NCBI GenBank assembly: GCA_028345195.1
Contig: JAOMCX010000003.1
Location: 26,341 to 90,340, forward strand
Direction of reading: 5' to 3'
DNA: 64,000 nucleotides
Origin: Candidatus Nitrosopelagicus sp.
GTDB taxonomy: Archaea > Thermoproteota > Nitrososphaeria > Nitrososphaerales > Nitrosopumilaceae
How positions within the stretch are numbered: position 1 is the stretch's first letter; each line of letters begins with the position of its first letter. The position numbers and the translations under genes are program-made. A model generated the notes under the pieces. It was not told the DNA's origin. It saw only the letters and a list, made by a program, of their open reading frames with translations, and made no database searches. Positions 8,701 to 23,700 of this stretch are shown here, piece after piece.

Positions 8701-11700
8701 AATGTTAAATTATATCGAATAAACCTTTACGATGAAATATTCTTAGAAGATGTCATTCTAGTTGCAGGATTAGATAATAACGTTCATCTCAATGAATTTC
8801 TCATTTTACAAGAAAACATCTCATTTGATAATCATGTAACAATGAAACCACTTACTCCGTTAGTTAATCCTGAGATAAAGATGGTGAAATCTGGATTTCT
8901 AATAACTGAGACACCAAAATTTGAATTAGAATATTATTCAGAAAATGATGCTGCAAAAATTGATCACCTACAAATTGTAAATGCCACAAACATTGCAAAT
9001 CAGATACAGGAAGATTTAGCCCCAACACCAGCTGAATTATTAACTACAGGTAATCTCAACGAAATTACAACAGCAATTCAAATTATTGAGACCAGAAAAG
9101 CTATCTTAGATTTACAAAATCAACTTGATCAGATGCCAGAGGATGTTAAACCTGAAGATGTTAAACCACTACTGGATAGATTAAATGAAATCACAGAATC
9201 AATTGAAGAAACCGCAGAAAAACTTGAAGAAATACGCCTAGAAGAAAAGGCAGAAGAAATCGAGAATTCTGTAAAGAAAATCAAAGAGGCTGCAGATATT
9301 AAACAAAATCTAAACCAGACCGGAACATGGAAAAGCGCACATGAGATAATCAGTTCAAAGATTATTGCACCAGATGGTAAAATATTTGCCGAGGAAGTAT
9401 TCTTTGAAAAAATGAGAGAGGGTAAGTTTGGTATTGAAATATCAAACGATATCATAAATTCCGATAAAGCAAAACCAGGAATCTACATAATCCAGAATAC
9501 AATCATCATAGATGGAAATGAATTTACAATAAATGAAGAATTTGCATGGGGATTAGTCTCACTCAATACAAAAAAGAGTACCTACCATCCTGGTGAAACC
9601 GCAGAATTTGTGATTGTTGTCCTAGATTCAGTAGGAGCCCCAGTATGTGATGCCAATTTGGTGATGTCAATTAATGGAACGACATTATCGTCTGGTGCAG
9701 GAATTACACCAAATGAAGAATGTGGAATTTATGATGCTGCATACGATACAGGTTCAAAGGGAACATATCATGTAGATATTTCAGCAATTGCAGATGGAAT
9801 TCAAACTGGATTTGAGACTACATTTGATGTTGCAAATCATGTAGAATTTGACATCATACGAACAGCACAATCAAAGATTGACCCAGTCAACAATCCAAAT
9901 GAGTTTGATGTAATTCTAGATATTACATCTCATACAGATGCAGATCAAATTCAAATTGTAGAAATGGTGCCATCTGCCTTTGAAATAATTACCGACGGTC
10001 AGATTACAGAAAAAAATAACATCACCACAATTACATGGGATAAGACACTTGTTGGAAATAGCACACAGATTAGTTACACATATTCTGTTCCATTTGTTTT
10101 CCCAGAACTTTATCCATTAGGTCCTGTACAGATTGATTATGATGGAAAATCATACAATGAAGCACGTCCATGGTTTGTTGCAAATGATCCGCTAACGATA
10201 TCACCTAATATTGTAAATTTAGACGAGGTAGTTAGCATACAAGATGACATTTCTGTAGTAACTAGTACTAATCAGGTTGTTCTAAATGAAGAAATACAAT
10301 TTGTAGATAAGACAACTACCGGATATGAAAGTGATGGAGTAATTCTGTCCACCCAAAGAATTACTATTGATTCTGATGGTGCAAGACAAGGATTTGGAAT
10401 GGGTCTTGCACGCCTTGGAGATTTAGATGGTAACGGGGTAGATGATTTTGCTGTTGGTGCAGCTACTGGTGACAGATGGTACTCCTCATGGAGTTGGCCA
10501 ACTAACAAAAACGGAGCAGTATACATCATGTTCATGAATTCTGACGGTTCAGTAAAAGGTACTGCAACAATTGACAAGGATACAACTAACGGACCCGACA
10601 TTGGTTCTAATGCACATAGTTATGGTAGATCAGTTCAAAACATTGGCGACATAGATGGAGACGGAATAAATGACATTGCCGTTGGAGAAGAACGAGGAGA
10701 TAGTGGAAAAGGTGCAGTGTACATTCATTTCTTGAATGCAGATGGTACGGTAAAAAGTACTGCAACAATTAAGGACGGCGTAACAAATGCGCCAGGTTTA
10801 GCTGCAGGTGATCATTATGGTGCAGACATTGCAAACATGGGTGATTTGGATGGAGACGGAATAAATGACATTGCCGTTGGTGCAGACGAGGATAGTAGTA
10901 ATGGAACAGACAAAGGTGTAGTGTACATTCATTATTTGAATTCTGATGGAAGTCTAAAAGAAGACACTGTGAAAATTGGACATGGTACAACTAACGGACC
11001 AGATATCCATGATTACGGTGGTTATGGAGGATCTATAGAAAATATTGGCGATTTGGATGGAGATGGTGTTAATGATTTAGCAGTTGGTGAGACAAATCAG
11101 AGTAATTGGGCTAGTCCTGGTTATGTACACATCCATTTCATGAATGCCGACCAATCTATCAAATCCACAAATGAGATTGAAGGAAAGTCCTCAGCAGATA
11201 TGCCCGGTGATCGTACAACAGGATATTATACCTACTTTGGTTCATCAATTGCAAACATCGGTGATCAAAACGGCGATGGAATAAATGACATTGCAGTAGG
11301 TGCCAGTCTATCAGGATATCAATTGGATACAGATGGCGTCAGTGGAGTCGATTATGAGATGGGCAAAGGTGCAGTGTACATTTTGAATATGGATACTGAT
11401 GGAACGGTAAAAGATAGTTTCAGAATTAATGAAGATATACCAAATGGACCAGCACTCTGGGGTGATGGAATAACCTATGGAAATTCAGGAAGTAACAGAG
11501 GACAGTTTGGAGCTTCTATGGATGGCGCATTCATCACTGATGATTATCAACTTGAACTGATAGTAGGTGCACCAACTGATGCCACAGCTGGTAGCAACGA
11601 GGGCACAATATGGATCATATACTTGAATATTGGAAATGATTATCCAGTAGTTGAATTAGAAGAATCCATATCATTAACAGATACAAAATCTGTTATTCCC

Positions 11701-14700
11701 GATAAAGCATTATCAGAAACAGTATCATTAACAGATACAGCTTATGGTGGATTAGGTCAAGCCCATATTTTCATGAAAGAATCGATTGCATTTACAGATT
11801 CAAGTATTGTTTCAGCAAGAGATGTCACTCAATGGATTTCTGAAACTTTACCTGTAAGTGATACTTTCTTACGAAACTTCCATCTTTACTACCCATCTCT
11901 ATCTGAATCCATATCATTAACAGATTCCATAACAGGTGTTTTAGAAACAGGACCAGTAATTTATGGTACTGTAAAAACTACTAAGGATTCTGACGGTGCA
12001 AGACAAGGATTTGGAATGGGCATGGCAAGTCTTGGAGATTTAGATGGCAATGGAGCGATGGATTTGGCAATTGGTGCAGCAGACGGTGACAAATGGTATG
12101 GAAGTTCAACTGGCACTTATTGGTCATCTAGCAAAAATGGAGCAGTTTACATTACGTATATGAATACGGATGGCTCCATCAAATCTACTGTAACAATTGA
12201 CAAGGATACAACTAATGGTCCGGGGTCAAGTGCAGCTAGCAGTTATGGTAAATCAGTTGCAAACATTGGCGACATAGATGGAGATGGAATAGTAGACATT
12301 GCAGTTGGTGCCGATAAACAAGATAGCGCTAAAGGTGAAGTGTACATTCATTTCTTGAATGCAAACGGTTCGGTAAAAAGTACTGCAACAATTAAGGACG
12401 GCGTAACAAATGCGCCAGATTTAGCTGCAGGTGATCATTATGGTGCAGACATTGCAAACATGGGCGATTTGGATGGAGACGGAATAAATGACATTGCCGT
12501 TGGTGCAGACCAGGATAGTAGTAATGGAACAGACAAAGGTGCAGTTTACATTCATTATTTGAATTCTGATGGAAGTCTAAAAGAAGACACTGTGAAAATT
12601 AGACATGGTACAACTAACGGGCCAAGCATAGAGAATAAAGGCAATTATGGAAACTCTGTAGAAAATATTGGCGACGTAGATGGCGATGGCGTTAATGATT
12701 TAGCAGTTAGTGAGACAGACCATTCAAGCACATATGGCTCTCGTGGTACTCTACATATTCATTTGATGAACGCTGACGAGTCTATCAAATCAACTAACGA
12801 GATTAATCCAAATTCTGCATCACACATGCCGAATCACAGAACTCCATCATACTATGTTATGTTTGGAACAGCAATTACAAACATCGGTGATCAAAACGGT
12901 GATGGAATTAGTGACATTGCCGTTGGTGCCAGCATGGATGGATATTATCATGGATTAGATCAACAATCGTCAGGCAATGTGTATTACGGCAAGATGAGCA
13001 GAGGTGCAGTTTACATTCTGTATTTGGACGATGATGCAACGATAAAAGATAGTTATAGAATTGATGAAAAGTATATACCGCATTTTGGACCTAATTTAAT
13101 AGAAAATTATAGCTGGTCTCATGGAGGACAGTTTGGAAGTTCAATTGTAGCTGCTGATATTAACGGTAATGAGAAATTAGATCTTATAGTCGGCGCACCA
13201 TCAGAAAGAGAAGCTGGTAACTATGAAGGTGCAATATGGATTATAAATAATCATCAAGGTGCAACATATCTCAAAACATACACTCAAGCTATTTCAGAAA
13301 CGTTAACTTTGACAGATATTGCAGGTAAGAAAACAGTTATTGAAATATCAGAATCATTATCAATAACCGATACCATATTATCAGCAAGACAAGTATCAAT
13401 TTCTGAATCAATATCATTTACTGATACAGCGGTACTTCATGATTTTACAATTGGTAACGTAGTAACAATATCATTTACTGATACCATTACAATAAGAAAG
13501 GCTGTAACTCAATTCATCGATGAGACAGTATCACTAACAGACACAGCAGACGGAGAGAGAGTTGCAGTTGAACTTTCAGAAACTTTAGCACTGACAGATT
13601 CTATTACTATCACTAGAGAATTTGGATTATACAGTTCTACAGAAATTAATCACAATACATCAAACGCTCCTGATTTAACTAATAGGCAAGGATTTGGAGC
13701 ATCTGTTGCAAGTCTTGGGGACATGGATGGTGATGGAGTAGTAGACATTGCAGTTGGTACACAAGGAATTAATGGAGGCAGGAGTAGTCCATGGGAGCCT
13801 TTCCAAGCAAACGTCAATGGAGCAGTGTACATTATGTATTTGAACTCTGACGGTTCTGTAAAATCTACTGTAACAATTGATAAAGATACAACTAATGGGC
13901 CAGGTTCAGGTGCAGGTCACGGATATGGACAAGCAATTGCAAGTCTTGGGGATTTGGATGGTGATGGAGTAGTAGACATTGCAGTAGGAGATCTGAAAGA
14001 AGATAATCAAAAAGGCAGAATATTAATTCATTATTTGAACTCTAACGGTTCTGTAAAATCTACTGTAGAAATTAAACATGGTACAGCAAATGGACCATCA
14101 TTATCTAACAATGATGAATATGGCGTATCCATCGCAAACATGGGTGACCTAGACGGTGATGGAGTAGTAGACATTGCAGTAGGTGCATTTCTAGATGACG
14201 ATGCAGGTACTGATACAGGTGCAGTTTACATTCATTATTTGAACTCTAACGGTTCTGTAAAATCTACTGTAAAAATTAATCATGATACAACAAATGGGGC
14301 CACCAACGATGGTACTAACTTTGGTAATCAACATTATGGACGTGCTGTAGCAAATATCGGAGATTTAGACGGTGATGGAGTAACGGATATGGCTGTAAGC
14401 GAACCAAGACTTTCATCTTACAGGTATACAGGTCCAGTAAACGTTCATTTTATGAACTCTAACGGTTCCATAAAATCCACAGTAGAGATTGATGGATATG
14501 GATTTTCATCGACTTCAAGAACTGCTTCCGCGTACAGTCAGTTTGGAACATCAATTGTAGGAATTGGTGACCGGAACAATGATGGAGTACCAGACATGGC
14601 TATTGGTGCAGCCCAGGATGGATGGGGACATAGATGGCCAAATAATACGCACGTAAATGAAATGGGAAAAGGTTCAGTACATGTTTTAGAAATGAATTCT

Positions 14701-17700
14701 GATGGAAGTGTCAAAAATAATTTCAGAATTAATGAAATGGAAACAAACGGACCATCAACACTTTGGAAGGATGCAGATGGATCGTTTACTACTAACGATG
14801 ACGGTTGGGCTTGTTGTGGAGACCAGTTTGGATCATCAATGGCACATATCGGAGATTTGGATGGGGATAATCAATCAGACCTAATAGTTGGCGCATGGCA
14901 AGATAATACAGTAGGCAATCTCGGAAGTAGTTGGAAGGACAAAGGTGCAATTTGGATTATACAATACTCGGGTTCAAAGCCAGATGATACGACTAGCAAT
15001 ATAAAGAATCTTTCAGAATCAGTATCATTTAGTGACAGTGTTGGAAAGGATGCGGTAACGAAACTTTCAGAGTCCATTTCATTTAGTGACATTTCTTCCA
15101 TTGGAATTTCAATTTCAGAGTTGATATCATTTACAGATAGTGCAGTTACTGCCGATTATGTTGTGGGATTATCAGAATCAGTATCATTGACAGATACTGT
15201 TAGTCTAGTAAAGGATGTTACTCAAACAATTTCTGAATCAGTATCATTTACGGATAATACTTCAAAGATTGTAGGAATTCCATTATCAGAATCAGTATCA
15301 TTTAGTGAGAGTATTGAACTTGGAGGTCAAACCACAGTTACATTATCTGAATCTGTATCATTTAGTGACAGTGTTGGAAAGGATGCGGTAACGAAACTTT
15401 CAGAGTCCATTTCATTTAGTGATAGTGCCTCTAAGACTGTAGGAATTCCATTATCAGAATCAGTATCATTTACGGATAGTTTATCAAAATCACAACAATA
15501 CATTATATCAGTATCAGAATCTATAGCGTTATCAGATAACATTTCAAAGTCTAATGAATCTACAATTAAACTATCAGAATCTGTTTCAGTTGGTGACAGT
15601 GTTGGAAAGGATGCGGTAACGAAACTTTCAGAGTCCATTTCATTTAGTGACAATACTTCCAAATTTGTAGAAATTGGATTATCAGAATCAGTATCATTTG
15701 ATGATAGTACTTCCAAATCCAGTGCAACTTCAGTTGCAATATCTGAATTAATTTCAGTGGCAGATAGTATTTCAAAAGATGGTGAGATTACATTATCAGA
15801 ATCAGTATCGATAACAGATAGTACTTCAATAGGTAAAGCAACTACTAAAAATCTAACAGAATCAATAGTACTGACAGATAATGTTGGAAAGAATGTTACA
15901 ACTGCGCTAACTGAATCTATAATGCTGACAGATGATCTATCTAGAATTAAATTACAAATCATACCATTATCAGAATCAATTGCATTCACAGATAGTTTAT
16001 CTGAGAATAACGATACGGTAGTTCCATTAGCAGAATCAGTTTTGTTAACAGATAGTACTTTGATTGGAAAGACAGTCACTCAGTCACTAACAGAAACATT
16101 ACAACTTGATGATACAATTTCGACAAAGAAGAGTATCAATATTTCACTTTCAGAATCTGTTGCATTAGGAGACAGTATTTCTGCAGGCATATCAGTCACT
16201 CAGTCACTATCAGAATCAATTTCATTTGCAGATAGTACTGCTAATACTCCAGAGATTTCACTAACAGAGACAATTCAATTGAACGATAGTAATTTGATAG
16301 GTAAGACAGTCACTCAGTCACTATCAGAATCAATTTCATTTACAGATGATAGTTCTAAGAAAGTTGATACAAGTCTATTAGAGTCAATATCATTTACAGA
16401 TAATATTTCTACAATCAAATCAAGAATTATCTCACTTTCGGAATCTGTTGTCTTAACAGATAGTCATTCAAAGGCAATTGATACTAAACTGATAGAGTCA
16501 ATATCATTAGACGATGGTGTTTCAAAGGCAGTGGATAAGAAATTATCAGAATCTGTACAGCTGATTGATTTCAGACCATCTTCACCTACAGACATTGTTG
16601 CAGTAGATGCTGAAATTATCACTGTCAACCAAGGTGATGGAAGTGAAGCCAATGTGTATACTGTCGAAACAGTTGTTATTGGTGGAAAGACGTATGCAAT
16701 AGTTACAGGTCAAATGGCAGGTGCGTCATCATTGTATACAATGCAGATGATTGATGTCAGCTATCCTACAAACATTGTTGAAAAAGACTCAGTATTGGTT
16801 AACTCTCCTGTAGAGAGACATTTCTTGGGCTTGGATACATTTACTATTGGTGCAAGTACGTATGCAATACTTTCAACAAATATTCAAGGTGGTGTACGAG
16901 TATACGATATCAGTGATCCTGAAAACATAGTAGCTAAAGACACAATGGTTGATAATGCTTCACTTATGTTAAAAGGTGCAAGAGATGTTGAAATATTTAC
17001 TATTGGTGCAAGTACGTATGCGATAGTTGCAGCGTATTTAGACAAGGGTGTACAGATAATTGACATTAGTGATCCTGAAAACATAGTAGCTAAAAATGCA
17101 TTTAGCTTCGATTCAGTGGTGCTTACATACCCAGAAGATGTTGAAATATTTACTATTGGTGCAAGTACGTATGCGATAGTTGCAGCATATGGAGGAGGAA
17201 CTGGTGTACAGATAATTGACATTAGTGATCCTGAAAACATAGTAGCTAAAGACACAATGGTTGATACAGGATCACTTGTGCTTCAACAGGCAAAGGATGT
17301 GAATGTATTTACTATTGGTGCAAGTACGTATGCGATACTTACTAGTTCTAGTGATAACGGTGTTCAGATAATTGACATTAGTGATCCTGAAAACATAGTA
17401 GCTAAAGATGCACTGGTGTATGATGGAACCCTTGAGCTGCAATACTCACATGGTATTGACACGTTTACGAGTGGCTCCAGTACATATGCCATTGTTGCAA
17501 ATTGGGGATACACCTCTGGCGGTGTACAAACACTTGACATCAGTGATCCTGAAAACATAGTTGCACTAGATGCTGAAACTGATGGAAATAATGGATTTGA
17601 TATGCTTAGTGGTGCAAATGATGTTGATACGTTTACTATTGGTGCAAGTACGTATGCGATAGTTGCAGCACAGGAGAGTGGCGGGGGTGTACAGATAATT

Positions 17701-20700
17701 AAATTATTAACAACTGGCGAGGGTCTTGTTGTAGGTAAAACAATCACCCAATCGCTAACAGAATCGATTTCATTGTCAGATAGCATCTCCAGTACTCCAG
17801 AAATTGTACTCTCAGAATCAGTCGTATTAACAGATGGAATAACTATTGGAAAGACAGTCACTCAATCATTAACAGAAACATTACAACTACAAACGACTAG
17901 TCATTCTCCACCTACAGACATCATAGCAGTTGATGCTGAAAATGATGGCGTAAATGGATTTGATGCACTTAATGGTGCAACTGACGTTGACACATTTACT
18001 ATTGGTTCAAGTACGTATGCAATAGTTACAGGTAAGTTTGATTCTGGTGTTCAGATGATTGATGTTAGTGATCCTACAAACATTGTTGCATTAGATGAGG
18101 AATTTGATGCAAGTGCATGGAACTGGAATATGCCAGGAGCACACGGAGTTGAGACATTTACTATTGGTTCAAGTACGTATGCGATAGTTACAGGACCTTC
18201 GGGCATTTTTGCAACGGATAGTATACAGATGATTGATGTTAGTGATCCTACAAACATTGTTGCATTAGATAATGAGAGGGAAGGATCTAATGGATTTTTG
18301 AGGATTAGAGACGCATATAATGTTGAGACATTTACTATTGGTTCAAGTACGTATGCGATAGTTCCAGCATACGGTGGTAACGGTGTGCAGACGATTGATG
18401 TTAGTGATCCTACAGACATTGTTGCATTGGATAATGAATATAATAACAATAATGGATTTGATAGACTTACGAGAGCAACTGATGTTGCTATCTTTACTAT
18501 TGGTTTAAGTACGTATGCGATAGTTACAGCAGGATCACCACTTGGACATGGTGTTCAGATAATTGATGTTAGTGATCCTACAGACATTGTTGCAAAAGAT
18601 AGTGCAAGTTATGGCACGGATATGCAAACTTACAGTGCACACGGAGTAGAGACATTTACTATTGGTTCAAGTACGTATGCGATAGTAACCAGTCAAGGTG
18701 GAAGCACTAGTGGCGTGCAGATAATTGATGTTAGTGATCCTACAAACATTGTTGCAAAAGATGCTGCAAATGCCTTGGAAAATGAATTTGAGGAACTTCT
18801 ATGGGCACATGACGTTGACATATTTACTAACGGTGCAAGTACGTATGCGATAGTTACAGCACGAGCAGATAACGGTGTTCAGATAATTGATGTTAGTGAT
18901 CCTACAAACATTGTTGCATTGGATGCTAAAGATGGCAGTGATGATCGTGAAGATGGATTTACTGCACTTTTGGGCGCACGTGGAGTAGACACATTCACTA
19001 TTGGTGCAAGTACGTATGCGATAGTCGCATCTCAACAAAGTGATGGTGTGCAGATAATTAAATTATCAACTGCAACTGCAACTGGGGATGATGCAATTTT
19101 GATAAATAAAAATATCAACACTTCACTTTCTGAATCTATAGCACTCACAGATAGTATTGTTGCAGGCATATCAGTCACTCAGTCATTAACAGAATCAATT
19201 TCATTGTCAGATAGCATCTCCAGTACTTTAGAAATCGTACTAAATGAATCAGTATTATTTACAGATGGAATAACTATTGGAAAGACAGTAACTCAGTCAT
19301 TAACAGAAACATTACAACTACAAACAGCCAGTCAATATAATGACATCACTGCAGTAAGAGCAGCAATTCTAGGAAATCAATTGATCCATCATACGCATGG
19401 AGGTTGGTCCTCACTAGTCCATTTGGATTCAAATACGTATGCGTTAGCTTTTCAAAGTGGAATTAACAGATCAGGAATTTCTACATTTACCATCTCGCCT
19501 GATGGTCAAACAATTACAGAATTAGATTTCATGCTGCATGATGTTAGTAATAGCGGATACAACTCCCTAGTAAAAGTCGATTCAGATACGGTTGCGTTAG
19601 CGTATAGGTCTTCTAATTCAGGTACCATTAAGACATTTGATATTGACAGTGATGGAGACATCACACTTGCAGATAGTTTAGTGCATGCTACAGGTGGTGT
19701 ATTTTTCAACTCACTAGTTCAAGTCGATTCAGATACGTTTGCGTTAGCGTATGTGGATTGCGTTTGGTGCGTAGGTGCAATGTACATTGCGACAGTTGAT
19801 ATTGATAGTGATGGAGACATCACAGCAGTAAAGACACAGTCTGAGGGAAATATTTCATATCAGTATAATGGAGAAGGATACAACTCACTAGTTCAAGTCG
19901 ATTCAGATACGTTTGCGTTAGCGTATACTGGCGCTTTTTATGATGGTTACATTTCAACATTAACCATCTCGTCTGATGGTCAAACAATTACAAAAGTAGA
20001 TACTTTAGAGCATGATGAAATAAACGGAAAATGGAACTCACTAGTTCAAGTGGATTCAGATACGTATGCGTTAGCGTATCAGGGTAATGGTGGTGGTTAC
20101 ATTTCAACATTTGATATTGATAGTGATGGAGACATCACAGCAGTAAAGACACAGTCTGAGGGAAATAATCTAGAGTATAGTGGAGACGTCAACGCTGTGG
20201 AGTCTTGGGGCAAGTCATTCGTTAAAATGGATTCAGATACGTTTGCGTTAGCGCATACTAATCCTTATTCGGGAGGTCACATCACTACATTCAACATCTC
20301 GTCTAATGGTCAAGCAATTACAAAATTATCTGCTTTACAGCATGATACAGATTATGCAACAAGAGGAACCATGCTCAAAGTGGGTTCAGATACAGTTGCA
20401 ATAGCGTATTATGGTGGTGGTGGTAATGGCGGTATCATTTCTACAGTTACAATTGGAACAGGAGCTGATCTAATTTCGATAAATAAGAATATCAACACTT
20501 CACTTTCTGAATCCATAACACTCACAGATAGTATTGGTGCAGGCATATCAGTCACTCAGTCATTAACAGAAACAATTTCATTTGCAGACAGCATTACTAG
20601 AGCTCCAATCAAAAATCTTTCAGAATCAATAGTGTTGAGTGCTCTACTTGAGACTAGATATTCACCAAGAATAGCAGAGATATTAACATTTACAGATACA

Positions 20701-23700
20701 GTTGAAATACAAAGATCACCACTTGCTCCACATCTCTTTGCAGTTCCAGCAGAAGACATTGTCACTTTAGCATGGAATCCACAGAGCGATTCAAGAGTTG
20801 CGCCAATCACCGATTATGTTATACAACACAGCACTGATGAAATAAACTGGACTACAATTAATGATGGTGTTAATTCAGTAAGAGCATATTCAGTTGAACC
20901 AAGCTATCCGGGATGTCCAAATGCTCCATTGCCATGTATGGAAAATGGAGTAGACAGTTACTTCCGTGTACAAGCAATCAATAATCTTGGTACTGGTGAA
21001 TGGTCTATTGTACAAGATGCAATGCCAGAATCTGATGACAATGAATTTGTAAGAGAAGTAGTAGTTACTCCTCAACCAGAAAAGTTTACTGTTTCATGGG
21101 AACCACATCCAAATTATTGGATGGACATTGTTGATTATTTGATATATCATGCAAATACACCAAGTGGTCCATGGACATTATACGATGATGGTTACAATAC
21201 ATTAACAACTGTAACGATTGATGGAATTTCCTCATTTGAGCCTACATTTGTAAAGGTTCAACCAGTCATGGAAAGCAATAACGGATGTGCAGCAGATGAA
21301 GAGACAGGTCCAGGTGCATCTCAAATAGCATGGACAATGCCATTAAAACAAACACCTAGACAGATTCCAGCAGATGATATTTTCACATTCCCAGAAGATG
21401 ATTCTGTGACTATAGAGTGGGAAAAACCAAGAACAGGAGGAGCAGAAATTGAATATTATCAAATACAAAAGAAAATGAAAATGCTTGGAGGTATTTGGTC
21501 TCCATGGCAAAATCCTCCAGATGATGTACGGGTTACAGCAGATGCTTATGATTGGTATGAACATGAAATCATAGGTTTAATGAGTAAATCTGAATATCAG
21601 TTCCAAATTCGTGGTGTCAATGAAATTGGAAATGGAGTTTGGTCAAATTCTATCAATGTTGAAACAAAAGAAGGTGCAGTTCAAAACTTCCATAAAGTTT
21701 CAGATGTCTGGTGGGGAGATGACTACATGGATAATGATTATGACGGTCTAACAGATGAAGAAGATGAACAAAGATACGGTCCTCCAGCATTCCAAGAAAG
21801 CTTTGACTATTCTGCAGAAGGCACAAATTTCGGCGATGATCAATTCTTCGGTGAAGCACAAGACTTTGGTGCAGGTCAAACATTTGGAGACAATACAGAG
21901 TTCTATGCAGGACAAACATTTGACGATGATGTAAACTTCTCTGGTAAGAACATCAAGTTTAATGGTGCAAACTTCCAAAATGCAGAAACATTTGGAGATG
22001 GTGCAGCATTTGAAGGTACACAGTCATTTACTGGACAAAACACATTCGGCGATTCAACTGAATTTAAAGGTGCACAGAACTTTGGTTCGGCCATACAGAC
22101 ATTTGGAGATGGAGTAAAATTCCATGGCGCTACCGACTTTGCTGATGGTCAAACATTTGGTGCAAACACAGAATTTGCTGATGGACAGAGATTTGATGCA
22201 ACAGAAGATTATGACTTTGAGATGATAGGATTAGACTTTGGTGCAGGTACTACATTTGGCAGGGCAGAAGTATTTGGTAGAGGTGCTGAGTTTAATGACG
22301 GTGCAGTCGACTTTTACGGTACAAACACATTTGGCTACGGTACAAAATTCGCTGCAGGACAAGACTTTGACGCACCTCAGATATTTGGTCAAGGAGTTGA
22401 TTTCGAAGACAATATGGAATTTGCTGACGGTCAGGTATTTGCACTAGACTTTGACTTTAATGAAGAAGGATTGGAATTCGGTAACAATACAGTCTTTTGT
22501 GAGGGAGAAGAGATAGGAGCTGGTGCCGAGTTTAAGGGAGCCGTACAATTGGGAGGCGTTACTAAATTCAAGGGCGAAGAAGGAAAGCCAATAAAATTCG
22601 CTGCAGGACAAGACTTTGATGATTACATTCACGACTTTATTGGCGAGGTAGAATTCATGGGAGAAATGGATTTCAGAGAAGGTCAGGACTTTGAAGGAGA
22701 TGTAGAATTCAAAGGATTGTTTGATTACGACGATATGTTTGGCAAAAAACTGGAGTTCAAAGGAGATGATGTACACTTCTTCATGCCTCCAACTGTTTTG
22801 ATAGGTGATGAATACTATACCCCTCCACTTGCAATTCCACCGGGAACCGTATTTGGAGATGGATTTGACTATGACGATATGTTCTCAGATGCTGATAACG
22901 ACGGAGTAAACGATGAATACTATGTATTTGAACCAGGGGTAGAATTTGCAACAGAAACTAGATTCCCACCAATGATAGAATTTGCAGATGGATTCTCCAA
23001 AAGTGACATGTTAGGAAAGACATTCACATTTGATGAAGGTGTTTTCTTTGCAGGAGATCCAATTTTCCCACCAGGACAAAAAATTAAACCAGGAGTAATG
23101 TGGGACGAGCCACCAACTTTTGAAGCTGGTGTGAACATAGACCCGGGACTTGCATTACCATTAAACACAAAGTTTAGTGAAAATCTAGAATTACCGGCAT
23201 TTGTAGCTACACCATATGGAATGTTATTAGCACCAATAACATGTGAAGATGAACATTGTATACCAGATGAAAGTGCATACTTGGAGCCAGGCGAATTGTT
23301 ACCACCGGGAGTGGATCCAGCACCGGTTGTAAATTTCATTACAAATACAAACAAAACATTTGCAAACCCAGGTCTTGGATTTGAAATGGAATTTGATACA
23401 GTTGCAAAAGATGGAAAAGTAAATGTTGATCTACAGGATCCTGTTAGCGTTCCTGCAACTAGTCCTGGTGACACTCCAGGACAACGTGCCATGACATCAG
23501 GTACGGGTATTTTCCAAAATGTTGGTTCAATCATTGATGTATCAGTAGATACAGCATCTGCCACAGGTGCAATGACCGTTACACTTCCATATGATGAATC
23601 AACACTTGGCACTGTCTCTGAAGATGAAATAGTCCTACTCCACTATACAGGTGGACAATGGGTTACAGTGGATAACATTACAGTTGATAAAGAAAATAAC

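Noticed and set aside
15327..16079. A 250-codon minus-strand frame inside the SES repeats.
   Set aside because: It is the antisense reading of the repeated Ser codons, with repetitive non-globular sequence.
15004..16570. CRISPR-like regular repeats.
   Set aside because: The repeats are coding, have no unique spacers of constant size and no cas genes nearby.
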